A stretch of 64,000 nt of DNA, from positions 1 through 64,000 of the forward strand of contig JAEYQK010000057.1 in assembly GCA_023410055.1 (NCBI GenBank), given 5' to 3'. The position numbers and the translations under genes were made by a program. Below are positions 1-8,906 of this stretch, piece by piece. The DNA is from Acidobacteriota bacterium. GTDB taxonomy: Bacteria > Acidobacteriota > Terriglobia > Terriglobales > Acidobacteriaceae. Below the pieces are notes generated by a model. That model made no database searches and was not told where the DNA came from. It was given only the letters and a program-made list of their open reading frames with translations. Each line of letters opens with the position of its first letter. The stretch's first letter is position 1.

Positions 1-28
1 CAGGGGTACCGCAACGCGTCTCGGAACG

Positions 29-55
29 CGGGGGCGGCGCTTAGCCCCGCCCCCG
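29..55. terminator. GC-rich hairpin downstream of lpdA, possible terminator
   Basis: A 9-bp perfect stem (CGGGGGCGG with CCGCCCCCG, 9-nt loop) lies just past the lpdA stop codon on the minus strand. There is no T-run after either arm, so it is not a classical intrinsic terminator. It could stabilise the 3' end of the PDH mRNA or be one of the interspersed palindromes. Confidence 0.4.
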
Positions 56-62
56 AAAACCG

Positions 63-1499
63 CTAAGCCTGACGCGCTTTCGCCTTCGGGCGGTAGATAT
101 CTGTCGCGTTGCCGAAGAAGACTTCCGCAGCACCCATTATCGTTTCCGAGAGCGTTGGATGCGGGTGAATGGTTTCGGCCAGATCGCTGGCGAGCGCGGC
201 CATCTCGACGGCGAGCACGCCTTCGGCAATCAGTTCGCCTGCGCCTGCACCGACGATGCCCATGCCTAGCACGCGTTCGGTCTGCGGGTCCAGGATGAGC
301 TTGGTCATGCCTTCGGTGCGGTCAAGCGTCATAGCGCGACCCGAAGCTCCCCATGGAAACTTGGCGACGGTAATCTCGCGGCCTTCTTTTTGGGCCTGAG
401 TCTCGGTCACGCCGCACCAGGCGAGCTCGGGATCGGTGAAGACCACCGCCGGAATCGCATTCGGCTCGAAAGCAACTTTGTGTCCGGCGATGTGCTCGAC
501 CGCCACGCGGCCTTCGTGCGAAGCTTTGTGCGCCAGCATCGGCTCTCCTGCAACGTCGCCGATAGCATAGATCGCGGGATCTGCCGTCTGAAGCTGCTTA
601 TTAACGTTGATGAAGCCCTTCGGGCCAACTTCAACTTTGGTCTTATCGAGTCCAGGAATTTGTGAGTTCGGCTTGCGACCGACTGAGACAAGAACGCGCT
701 CGAAGACGCGTTCTTTCTCTTTGACATCTGCGCCTTCAAAGGTCACGCGAATGCCGCTGACTTCGTCTTTGACCGAAGTCACTGACGTATTCAGCATGAT
801 CGATTCGAAGATGCCGGACATACGCTTGTGCAGCGGCGTCACGAGATCGCGGTCCGCGCCGGGCAGAAGTCCAGGCATCATCTCGACAACCGAGACTTTC
901 GTTCCGAGCGCAGCGTAAACGGTTCCGAGTTCGAGGCCGATGTAACCCCCGCCGACGACGAGCATGTTCTTTGGGATGTCCTGCAGATCGAGCGCGCCGG
1001 TCGAGTCCATCATGCGCGGGGTGTCGAGCTTGAGCGTAGGCACAACCGCCGGACGCGATCCGGTGGCGATAATGATGCGATCAAATGTATAGGTCTCTTC
1101 GCCACCCTTAGTGAGCGCAACGCGCACGGTGTTCGAGTTCTCGAAGCTGGCCAGCCCCTGAACATACTGAACGGTGCGTTGCTTCGAGAGCTGGCCGAGT
1201 CCGCCGGTGAGCTTCTTGACGACGCCTTCTTTGAACGAGCGCAGACGATTGACGTCGATCTTCGGCTCGCCGAATTCGACGCCCCACTTCGAGGCGTGAC
1301 GCGACTCTTCGATGAGCTTTGCCACATGCAGAAGCGCCTTCGACGGGATGCATCCGCGGTAGAGACACACACCACCGGGATTGGCTTCGGGGTCGATGAG
1401 CGTGACCTTCATCCCGAGATCGGCGGCCATGAATGCAGCGGCGTACCCACCGGGTCCGCCGCCAATAACTGCAACGCGTAGGTTTTGAATGTCTGTCAT
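63..1499 (-). CDS. lpdA: Dihydrolipoyl dehydrogenase (E3)
   Basis: This 478-residue FAD flavoprotein reoxidises dihydrolipoamide with NAD+ as the E3 subunit of the pyruvate dehydrogenase complex. The N-terminus shows the FAD-binding GGGPGGYAAA loop (residues 13-22). The redox-active disulfide motif GGVCLYRGCIPSKA contains Cys45 and Cys50. A second dinucleotide fold follows (GGGYIGLELG), then the FAD-contacting AIGDV segment. The C-terminal HPHPTLSE motif carries the His-Glu pair that completes the partner's active site. Length and motif order match the family. It is the last gene of aceE-aceF-lpdA, 6 bp behind aceF, so its main role is the PDH complex. It may also serve other 2-oxoacid dehydrogenases, since no other E3 is visible here. 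Confidence 0.97.
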   Translation of the reverse strand: MTDIQNLRVAVIGGGPGGYAAAFMAADLGMKVTLIDPEANPGGVCLYRGCIPSKALLHVAKLIEESRHASKWGVEFGEPKIDVNRLRSFKEGVVKKLTGGLGQLSKQRTVQYVQGLASFENSNTVRVALTKGGEETYTFDRIIIATGSRPAVVPTLKLDTPRMMDSTGALDLQDIPKNMLVVGGGYIGLELGTVYAALGTKVSVVEMMPGLLPGADRDLVTPLHKRMSGIFESIMLNTSVTSVKDEVSGIRVTFEGADVKEKERVFERVLVSVGRKPNSQIPGLDKTKVEVGPKGFINVNKQLQTADPAIYAIGDVAGEPMLAHKASHEGRVAVEHIAGHKVAFEPNAIPAVVFTDPELAWCGVTETQAQKEGREITVAKFPWGASGRAMTLDRTEGMTKLILDPQTERVLGMGIVGAGAGELIAEGVLAVEMAALASDLAETIHPHPTLSETIMGAAEVFFGNATDIYRPKAKARQA

Positions 1500-1505
1500 T
1501 TACCG

Positions 1506-3278
1506 TTATCCCTGAACCGACAGCAGGAATGGTTGTTCGAGGGCTTCGACGACCCAGCGCAGAAAGCGCGCGGCATCGGCACCGTCGATCAAGCGGTGAT
1601 CGTAAGAAAGCGAGAGCGGCAAGAAAAGCCGCGGCTCGAATTTGTCGTTCGCCCAGCAGGGCTCGATGCGAGACCGCGACATGCCGAGTATCGCCACCTC
1701 GGGCAAATTGACGATCGGGGTGAACGACGTGCCGCCGATGCCGCCGAGGTTCGTGATCGTAAACGTACCGCCTTCCATATCATCCGGCGAGAGCTTCTTG
1801 TCGCGAGCTTTCTTCGAGATGTTCGCCAACTCGACTGCCAGTTCGACAATGTTCTTTTTGTCGACGTCGCGCACGACCGGCACAAGCAGTCCGCGATCGG
1901 TGTCGGTAGCAACGCCGATGTTGATGTACTGCTTGTAGACGACCTCTTCCTTGCCCATATCGATGCTGGCGTTGAACTGCGGATAAACCTTCAAAGCTGA
2001 CGCGCAGACCTTCAGCGCAATGGCGGTGACCGTCAGTTTCCCACCCGCTTCCTCGGCTTTCTTGCCGAAACGCTGGCGGAGTTTCTCAAGCTGCGTTATG
2101 TCGGCCTTATCGTGCTGAGTGACGTGCGGAATCGTGTTCCATGCCTGCGCGAGATGCTCGGCCGTTTTGCGACGTACACCACGCATCGATACACGCTCGA
2201 TTTTGCCCCACTTGCCGAAGTCCGGCAGTTTGGGAGCAGGCACAACTCCGGGAGCAGCGGCCTGCGCTTCGGCGAGCCTCTGCGGCATGGTAGTGATCAT
2301 AGACTTCGCCAAGGCCTTTACGTCGTCGTCGCTGATGCGTCCGCCAGGACCGCTGCCGCTAACTTGATAAATATCGACGCCGAGTTCGCGAGCGAGTCGA
2401 CGAACGTGCGGCGCGGCCGGAATCGGTCCACGCTGCTCTGCACCGGCGGTCTTCGTGAGCCCGTGCGGCATTTCGAAAACGGGTGCCAGTTGCGGCGGAC
2501 GGTCTGGCGGAAACGCCTCTTCTTCGGTGCGCCCCTCAACCGCCAGCGCAGACTGGTAGGCGAGCCGCGCGGCGTGCTGACCGGAGACTGGCTCTGGCGT
2601 TTCACGCTTGGCGGGCTTCGGGGGTGCAGGCTTCGGTGCCGGAGCATGAGCCGCACCTCGGGCAGTCTCCAAGGTGAATACGACCTGTCCGACTTTGACC
2701 TTGTCGCCGGCCTTGACCTTGATTTCTTTGACAGTGCCGGTCACGGAGGATGGAACTTCGATGACGGCCTTGTCGGTCTCGAGCTCCATAACCGGCTGAC
2801 CGTCGAAAACCGTCTCACCGGGCTCGATGAGCAGTCGAACGAGATCGCCCTGTTCGATGTTCTCCCCGAGTTCCGGCAGCTTGAATTCGCTCGTGCTTCC
2901 GCCAGCAGTCATCGGAGCACCGGCAGGGTTGGGTTGCGTCTCCGGCAGCGGATGATCGGGAGGAGGAGCGTCGGCGTTCACTTCCACCGGCATCTCTTCT
3001 GCTTTCTTGGCCGCCTTCTCTTTCGCGGGCTGTGCGCCAGCGCCGTCATCGACCGTGAAAACAATCTGTCCGACTTTGATCTTCTCGCCTTCCTTGACCT
3101 TAATGTCCTTCACTGTTCCAGTGACGGACGACGGGACTTCGATCACCGCCTTATCGGTTTCCAACTCCATCACGGGCTGGCCCTCGGAGACGTTTGCTCC
3201 GGGTTCGACCATCAGTCGTACCAGATCACCAGCCTCAATGTTTTCACCAAGCTCGGGTAACTTGAACTCTGTCGCCAT
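1506..3278 (-). CDS. aceF: Dihydrolipoamide acetyltransferase, PDH E2
   Basis: The E2 core of pyruvate dehydrogenase transfers the acetyl group from lipoate to CoA. The 590 residues hold two near-identical lipoyl domains with lipoylated lysines at Lys43 and Lys170, each in ELETDKAVIEV. They are separated by an Ala/Pro-rich swinging linker. A peripheral-subunit-binding domain follows (HVRRLARELGVDIYQV, about 285-325), and then the catalytic acetyltransferase domain with DHRLIDG (His561, Asp565). Two lipoyl domains is intermediate for the family (one to three). The gene sits 15 bp behind aceE and 6 bp ahead of lpdA, on the same strand, and is surely co-transcribed with them. Confidence 0.97.
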   Translation of the reverse strand: MATEFKLPELGENIEAGDLVRLMVEPGANVSEGQPVMELETDKAVIEVPSSVTGTVKDIKVKEGEKIKVGQIVFTVDDGAGAQPAKEKAAKKAEEMPVEVNADAPPPDHPLPETQPNPAGAPMTAGGSTSEFKLPELGENIEQGDLVRLLIEPGETVFDGQPVMELETDKAVIEVPSSVTGTVKEIKVKAGDKVKVGQVVFTLETARGAAHAPAPKPAPPKPAKRETPEPVSGQHAARLAYQSALAVEGRTEEEAFPPDRPPQLAPVFEMPHGLTKTAGAEQRGPIPAAPHVRRLARELGVDIYQVSGSGPGGRISDDDVKALAKSMITTMPQRLAEAQAAAPGVVPAPKLPDFGKWGKIERVSMRGVRRKTAEHLAQAWNTIPHVTQHDKADITQLEKLRQRFGKKAEEAGGKLTVTAIALKVCASALKVYPQFNASIDMGKEEVVYKQYINIGVATDTDRGLLVPVVRDVDKKNIVELAVELANISKKARDKKLSPDDMEGGTFTITNLGGIGGTSFTPIVNLPEVAILGMSRSRIEPCWANDKFEPRLFLPLSLSYDHRLIDGADAARFLRWVVEALEQPFLLSVQG

Positions 3279-3293
3279 GTCTTCCTCGTAGCC

Positions 3294-5978
3294 TTAACTG
3301 ATGGCTGGGTTCGGTTTGTTGGGATCGATGCCGAGGTTCTTTATCGCTTTCTGCAGCACATCAGCATTGACCTGGCCTTCTCGCGCGAGCGCATTCAGCG
3401 TGGCGAGCACGACGAATTTTGCATCAACCTCGAAGAAATCGCGCAGTGACTCGCGATTTTCGCTGCGACCGAAGCCGTCGGTGCCTAGTGCAACCAGCGC
3501 GCGCGGTACCCACTGGCGGATCGATTCGGGAAGCACCTTCATGTAGTCGGATGCCGCGACGAAAACTCCGGGCGCGTCCTTCAGGCACTGCGCGACGTAG
3601 GGCACTTTGGGAGTTTCGCCGGGATGCAACATATTCCAACGCTCGCAGTCGATGCCGTCGCGATAGAGATTCTTGTAGCTGGTCACGCTCCAGACGTCGG
3701 CGGCGACGTCGTACTCCTCGAGCATCTTTTGCGCCTTGAGCACCTCGTACATGATGGTACCGCTTCCAAAGAGCTGTGCCTTGAGCTTAGCGTCTTTCTT
3801 CTCGGCAGGCTTGTAGCGATACATCCCTTTAAGAATGCCGTCGCGAACGTTGTCGCCCTTCGGCATCTCGGGCATGGGCAGCGGTTCGTTGGTGACGGTC
3901 AAGTAGTAGAAAATCGGTTCCTGATCAACGTACATGCGCTTAATGCCGTCCTGCACGATGGCGGCAATCTCATACGCGAATGCGGGATCGTACGCAACGC
4001 AATTGGGGACAGGCAACGCGAGGACATGACTGTGCCCGTCCTGGTGCTGTAGCCCTTCGCCAGCGAGAGTGGTGCGTCCGGCAGTGCCGCCAACAAGGAA
4101 CCCGCGGCAGCGCTGATCAGCCGCTGCCCAGATCAAATCGCCGATCCGCTGGAAGCCGAACATCGAGTAGTAAATGTAGAACGGAATCGTGTTGATGCCG
4201 TGATTCGCGTACGACGTTCCGGCAGCGATGAATGAACACATCGCTCCGGCTTCGGTGATACCCTCTTCGAGTATCTGTCCGTTCTTTGCTTCCTTGTAAT
4301 AAAGGAGCGTGTCCATGTCCACGGGCTCGTAGAGTTGCCCGACGCTGGAGTAAATTCCGACCTGGCGGAACAGAGCCTCCATGCCGAAAGTTCGAGCTTC
4401 GTCCGGAATGATCGGGACGACTAGCTTTCCAACTTCTTTGTCGCGCAGCAGCTTCGCCAGGATTCGGACGAAAACCATTGTCGTCGAGACCTCGCGCCCT
4501 TCGGTGCCTTTGTCAAACTCCTGAAAAAGCGCGGGATCTAGCGGCTTCAGCGGCTCGGCCGTGGGCTTGCGAGCAGGTGTGTACCCGCCAAGCTGTTTAC
4601 GGCGATCCTGCATGTAACTGATTTCGGGGCTATTGTCAGCGGGCCGATAAAACGGTGCTTCGTGCAACTGCTCATCCGGAACCGGAATGCCGAAGCGCGA
4701 GCGGAACATCATTAACTCAGCGTCATTGATCTTCTTTTGCTGGTGCGTGATGTTCTTGCCTTCGCCGCTTTCCCCGAGTCCGTATCCTTTAATCGTCTTG
4801 GCGAGGATGACGGTCGGACCCCCCGTGTGCTCGACAGCTGCTTTGTAAGCGGCGTTCACCTTAATTGGATCGTGGCCGCCGAGGCGCATCTTTGCAAGCT
4901 GCTCGTCGGAGAGATGTTCGACCATCTTCAGCAGGCGCGGGTCCGTGCCGAAGAAGTTCTGGCGGAAGTAGGCTCCGCTCTCGACAAAATACTTTTGGTA
5001 CTGGCCGTCGGTGATCTCGCCCATGCGGCGGACCAGCAGTCCGTCGCGATCGTTCTGAATTAGGTGATCCCAATCGCTGCCCCAGATAACCTTAATGACA
5101 TTCCAGCCAGCGCCGCGAAAGATTGCCTCAAGTTCCTGGATAATCTTACCGTTGCCGCGTACGGGACCATCGAGGCGTTGGAGATTGCAGTTGACGACGA
5201 AGATCAGGTTGTCCAGTTTCTCTCGCGATGCGAGAGTGATTGCGCCTAGAGACTCGGGTTCGTCCGTCTCACCATCGCCGAGGAAGGCCCAAACCTTGCC
5301 AGTGCCCGGCTTCTTGAGCCCACGGTTTTCCAGATACTTGATGAAGCGCGCGTGGTATATCGCTTGAATGGGGCCCAGTCCCATCGAAACCGTCGGAAAC
5401 TCCCAGAAATTCGGCATCAACCAAGGGTGAGGATACGAACTCAATCCGCCGCCGTCTTTCAGTTCGCGGCGGAAATTCTGCAGTTGCTCAATGCTGAGGC
5501 GGCCCTCAAGGAACGCGCGGGCGTAGATACCAGGGGCGGCGTGGCCCTGAAAGTATATGAAGTCGCGGTCTTCGCCAGCCTTAAAGAAATGGTTGAATGC
5601 CACTTCGTAAAGTGTTGCTGCTGAGGCAAATGTCGAAATGTGTCCGCCGATACCTTCCGACATCTTGTTAGCGCGCATGACCATGGCCAGCGCGTTCCAG
5701 CGAACGAGACTTTTGATACGGCGCTCCATCTCCTGGCTGCCGGGGAATGGCGGTTGTTGCTTAGAGGGAATCGTATTCTGGTAGGGCGTAGTTGCCGAGA
5801 ATGGCAGGTTCACGCCCGCCTCGCGGCGGGCATGCAATGAGAGTTGTTGCAGAAGGCGCCCGGCGCGTTCCGGTCCACCCTTGGAAAGAACCCAATCTAG
5901 TGAATCCAACCACTCTCGGGTCTCGAGAACTTCCTGCCCAACTTGCTCGTTCGGTAGTACTTCAGCTCTCTCAGCCAT
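3294..5978 (-). CDS. aceE: Pyruvate dehydrogenase E1, homodimeric type
   Basis: The thiamine-diphosphate E1 component decarboxylates pyruvate and acetylates the E2 lipoyl group. At 894 residues it matches the single-chain homodimeric (E. coli AceE) type rather than the alpha2-beta2 type. The TPP/Mg motif begins at GDGETDEPES and ends at NCNLQRLDGPV. Long conserved blocks such as YFQGHAAPGIYARAF and TAGRTTLAGEGLQHQDGHS are also typical. It is the first gene of the minus-strand operon aceE-aceF-lpdA. The 223 bp upstream carry a perfect 9+9 inverted repeat (6022-6044) that may be its operator. No PDH regulator gene lies next to the operon. Confidence 0.97.
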   Translation of the reverse strand: MAERAEVLPNEQVGQEVLETREWLDSLDWVLSKGGPERAGRLLQQLSLHARREAGVNLPFSATTPYQNTIPSKQQPPFPGSQEMERRIKSLVRWNALAMVMRANKMSEGIGGHISTFASAATLYEVAFNHFFKAGEDRDFIYFQGHAAPGIYARAFLEGRLSIEQLQNFRRELKDGGGLSSYPHPWLMPNFWEFPTVSMGLGPIQAIYHARFIKYLENRGLKKPGTGKVWAFLGDGETDEPESLGAITLASREKLDNLIFVVNCNLQRLDGPVRGNGKIIQELEAIFRGAGWNVIKVIWGSDWDHLIQNDRDGLLVRRMGEITDGQYQKYFVESGAYFRQNFFGTDPRLLKMVEHLSDEQLAKMRLGGHDPIKVNAAYKAAVEHTGGPTVILAKTIKGYGLGESGEGKNITHQQKKINDAELMMFRSRFGIPVPDEQLHEAPFYRPADNSPEISYMQDRRKQLGGYTPARKPTAEPLKPLDPALFQEFDKGTEGREVSTTMVFVRILAKLLRDKEVGKLVVPIIPDEARTFGMEALFRQVGIYSSVGQLYEPVDMDTLLYYKEAKNGQILEEGITEAGAMCSFIAAGTSYANHGINTIPFYIYYSMFGFQRIGDLIWAAADQRCRGFLVGGTAGRTTLAGEGLQHQDGHSHVLALPVPNCVAYDPAFAYEIAAIVQDGIKRMYVDQEPIFYYLTVTNEPLPMPEMPKGDNVRDGILKGMYRYKPAEKKDAKLKAQLFGSGTIMYEVLKAQKMLEEYDVAADVWSVTSYKNLYRDGIDCERWNMLHPGETPKVPYVAQCLKDAPGVFVAASDYMKVLPESIRQWVPRALVALGTDGFGRSENRESLRDFFEVDAKFVVLATLNALAREGQVNADVLQKAIKNLGIDPNKPNPAIS

Positions 5979-6021
5979 TGTTTCTCCATAACTGCAAAAT
6001 GAAAACGTATCACAAGTTCAG

Positions 6022-6044
6022 GATGTTTCCACGAGGGAAACATC
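6022..6044. promoter_or_regulatory. Inverted repeat upstream of aceE, candidate operator
   Basis: GATGTTTCC-N5-GGAAACATC is a perfect 9+9 palindrome centred about 55 nt upstream of the aceE start codon. The arm length and 5-bp spacer suit a dimeric repressor or activator site. The regulator is unknown. A 5'-UTR hairpin is the alternative reading. Confidence 0.45.
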
Positions 6045-6201
6045 GCAACGCGACCTAGGTTACAGACGGAAAGCGGAGCACTTCGACAGGGAAAGCGCTC
6101 CCAAGAATCTCGCACGATCAACGCGGGCCGAAGTGCAACAGTTTACACACACTTGGATGACGATAAGTCGAAGATAGAAGCAGAAAAGTAGAACCTTTGT
6201 A

Positions 6202-7626
6202 TCACGCCGCACGTCGGCGCATGCGTTCGGCAGCTCCCGGCGCGTTCAACACGACGACTCCAGTACCCTGTATAGAGCGATCAAGCAACTCAATCGTGTG
6301 AAGGACCGGTATTTCGAGCCCCGCTCGCGCAAGGCCAGCTGTGATCTGGAGTGAACAACCCGGGTTTCCCGAAACAAGGGCCTGCGCGCCGGTGCTGAGT
6401 ATGTTGCGCACCTTGCGGTCCGCGAGTTCCTGTGCCGGAACCGGCTCGACCAGGTTGTATATTCCGGCAGAACCGCAGCAGATTGTTGCTTCCGGGATCT
6501 CGATCAGTTCGAGACCGGGAATCGTCTTCAACAACGAGCGCGGTTGAGTTCGAATCTGTTGCGCGTGCTGAAGGTGACAGGAATCGTGATACGCGACGCG
6601 CATCTCGATCGGATGGCGCCAGGCACGAGGCTCAAGTTCCGCTAGAACCTCCGAGATGTCCTTGCACTTAGCAGCGAAGGCTTCTGCGCGCTTCGCATAC
6701 TTGGGGTCATCGCGAAGAAGCCATCCGTACTCCTTCATGTTGGAGCCGCAACCGGCGGCGTTGATCACAACGGCATCGACGTTCGCGCGCTCAAAGACGT
6801 CAATAAGTTTGCGGGCAGCGCTGATCGCGTCTCGTTCCCTTCCCGCATGGGTCATCAGTGCGCCGCAGCATCCTTGTCCGCGCGGGATGATGACTTCGCA
6901 ACCCTCGGCCGCCAACACGCGTGCCGTCGCGGCGTTTACGTCTCCAAAGAACGTGCGTTGGACGCAACCGAGCAAGAGTCCTACACGCCTGCGCACCGGC
7001 CCAACCGCGGCGATACGAACTGGCAGATTGGACCACAACATCCGCAGTGACACCTCCGGAAGAAGAGCTTCCATCGATTGCAGCCGCTTCGGCAGCATCC
7101 CGATTAGCCCGATCCTCCTGAAAAGCCATCGCAAGCCTGAGCGCTGATAGAACCAAAGCGGCAGCATGGCAACCCGTAACCGCCTAGGATGCGGAAAGAG
7201 CGAAAAAATCATCCATCGGAACATCCGATCCCAGAGAGAGCGACTGTAGTTGCGTTCGACTTGCGCGCGTGTTGCTTCGATGAGCTTGTCATACTTGACG
7301 CCGGACGGACAGGCGGTCATGCACGACATGCATCCGAGGCATTTATCGAAGTGGGTTACGTAGCGATCATCCATCTTCGCCACCTGACCGTCGTTGCCCA
7401 TTTTCATCAGGTATATGCGTCCGCGTGGCGAATCCATTTCCTCACGCCAAAGCAGGTACGTGGGGCAGGCCGGTAGACAGAAGCCGCAATGTACACACTC
7501 GTTGATCAGGTCGTTCGATGGCGGATGGTGCGCGTCGAAGACGCTGCCCGCAGCCACGCCTTGGCGCGCCTCGATTTGAGTCAGCTGATCGGCAACTCCC
7601 GCGCTCCCCCGATGCGATGCTTGCAC
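6202..7626 (-). CDS. glcF: Glycolate oxidase iron-sulfur subunit
   Basis: This is the 4Fe-4S subunit of glycolate oxidase, which with GlcD and GlcE oxidises glycolate to glyoxylate and passes electrons to the respiratory chain. Two ferredoxin-type clusters appear near the N-terminus (CVHCGFCLPACP and CLGCMSCMTACP). Two CCG-type domains follow (GCCGALMTHAGRE and the C-terminal CCGSAGIYN). I chose the GTG at 7626. It shares its first base with the glcE stop (TAGTG), and a strong GGGAGGAA ribosome site lies 6-7 nt upstream inside the last glcE codons. An upstream in-frame start would overlap glcE by about 100 bp. The result is 474 residues. It is the last gene of glcD-glcE-glcF. Confidence 0.92.
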   Translation of the reverse strand: MQASHRGSAGVADQLTQIEARQGVAAGSVFDAHHPPSNDLINECVHCGFCLPACPTYLLWREEMDSPRGRIYLMKMGNDGQVAKMDDRYVTHFDKCLGCMSCMTACPSGVKYDKLIEATRAQVERNYSRSLWDRMFRWMIFSLFPHPRRLRVAMLPLWFYQRSGLRWLFRRIGLIGMLPKRLQSMEALLPEVSLRMLWSNLPVRIAAVGPVRRRVGLLLGCVQRTFFGDVNAATARVLAAEGCEVIIPRGQGCCGALMTHAGRERDAISAARKLIDVFERANVDAVVINAAGCGSNMKEYGWLLRDDPKYAKRAEAFAAKCKDISEVLAELEPRAWRHPIEMRVAYHDSCHLQHAQQIRTQPRSLLKTIPGLELIEIPEATICCGSAGIYNLVEPVPAQELADRKVRNILSTGAQALVSGNPGCSLQITAGLARAGLEIPVLHTIELLDRSIQGTGVVVLNAPGAAERMRRRAA

Positions 7627-8906
7627 TAGATTCCTCCCACAAATCGGCCCCGATTCAAGATTCCGTTCGGATCGAATTGCTGCTTCACTCGCACCATCAA
7701 TTGCTGCGCATCGCCCGAAGGCCCCCAAACGCTGATCTGGTTCTTCATGTCAGCAGGACAAATTAGAACTACAACCGTTCCGCCCAACTCGATTACTGCC
7801 GATCTGACTCCATTTAGAGCGAACTGCAACTGCGCAGCCTCTGGAGCGTCGATCCGCACGATGCCGAGCCCCGTACCCTGGGCAACTACCTTCCAGGACA
7901 ACTGCGGTGCCGAGCAGAGCTTTGCGATTATATTTACAGCTTGCGCCAGTTGCGACGGCAGAACGCTGAACCGACAGACCAGTGACCGGCTAGCACCGAA
8001 CAGGTTCTCCCTTGCTTGCCAGACCTGTTCAGCGCTCTCCCTGAAGCCCAACTCTGCTGAAATCGTTCCAAGCAGATTGCGTTGCGCTTCTATACCAGAT
8101 GGGGTTCCATCGAGACGTATATCGATCGACGGCTTGGAACCAGACTCAACCCTCAACTGCAAGCCTGTCGGAACCAGCGTTGAATCGAGGATGGCTAGAA
8201 TCAGCCGGTTCGCCGTGCCAACATCGTGACATTCAACCGACAGTGTCTGCGATTCACGCGGCAGCGGATGCAATCGGAACGTCGCCTGCGTGATAATGCC
8301 CAGCGTTCCGAGCGCGCCTGTCATCAGCTTTTGTAAGTCGTAACCAGCGACATTCTTTACGACTTTTCCTCCGCTCTTGGCCAAGGTGCCGTCGGGAAGA
8401 GCGACTGTTATTCCGATGATCAGGTCGCGAATGCCTCCGTAGCGCAACCGGAGCGAGCCGCTGTCGTTCGTTGCGATCACTCCGCCGATCGTCGCTTGTT
8501 CGGGAAACAGCGGATCGATCGCGAGGCGCTGGCCGTGCTCAGCGAGTGTCTTCTGCAGATCGGTGACTGGGCAGCCTGCCTCGACAGTCGCGGTCATGTC
8601 TGCCCAAGCGTGTTCGAGTACTCGCCCTAGGCGCTTGGTCGAGATAATCGCGTCGAGCGTAGCGGGCGGAGTTCCCCAGCCCAGCTTTGTTCCGCCGCCA
8701 CGTGGCGAAACCGCGATGCCATTCGCATTCGCCCAAGCAAGAGCTTTTGCGACTTCCTGCTCATTCCCGGGCTCGATAACCTTCAGCGGTGCGAGTCCGT
8801 CAATCGCATCTTCGGGCTGAGCTGAGCGGACTTCGCCTGCTGTGACGACGGCGTTCAACTCGTCCCAGTTGGGGCGCGGAGCACCGGTTTGCGGAATGCT
8901 CGACAT
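7626..8906 (-). CDS. glcE: Glycolate oxidase FAD-binding subunit GlcE
   Basis: The second flavin-domain subunit of glycolate oxidase, 426 residues. The FAD_binding_4 fold is visible in the PRGGGTKLGWG and NDSGSLRLRYGGIRDLIIG segments, which match the P-loop and the FAD-contacting region of GlcE. It lacks the longer C-terminal half of GlcD, as is usual. I chose the ATG at 8906, whose first base is the last base of the glcD stop (TGATG), so the two genes are translationally coupled. An earlier start would overlap glcD by 70 bp. The stop overlaps the glcF GTG by one base. Confidence 0.92.
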   Translation of the reverse strand: MSSIPQTGAPRPNWDELNAVVTAGEVRSAQPEDAIDGLAPLKVIEPGNEQEVAKALAWANANGIAVSPRGGGTKLGWGTPPATLDAIISTKRLGRVLEHAWADMTATVEAGCPVTDLQKTLAEHGQRLAIDPLFPEQATIGGVIATNDSGSLRLRYGGIRDLIIGITVALPDGTLAKSGGKVVKNVAGYDLQKLMTGALGTLGIITQATFRLHPLPRESQTLSVECHDVGTANRLILAILDSTLVPTGLQLRVESGSKPSIDIRLDGTPSGIEAQRNLLGTISAELGFRESAEQVWQARENLFGASRSLVCRFSVLPSQLAQAVNIIAKLCSAPQLSWKVVAQGTGLGIVRIDAPEAAQLQFALNGVRSAVIELGGTVVVLICPADMKNQISVWGPSGDAQQLMVRVKQQFDPNGILNRGRFVGGI

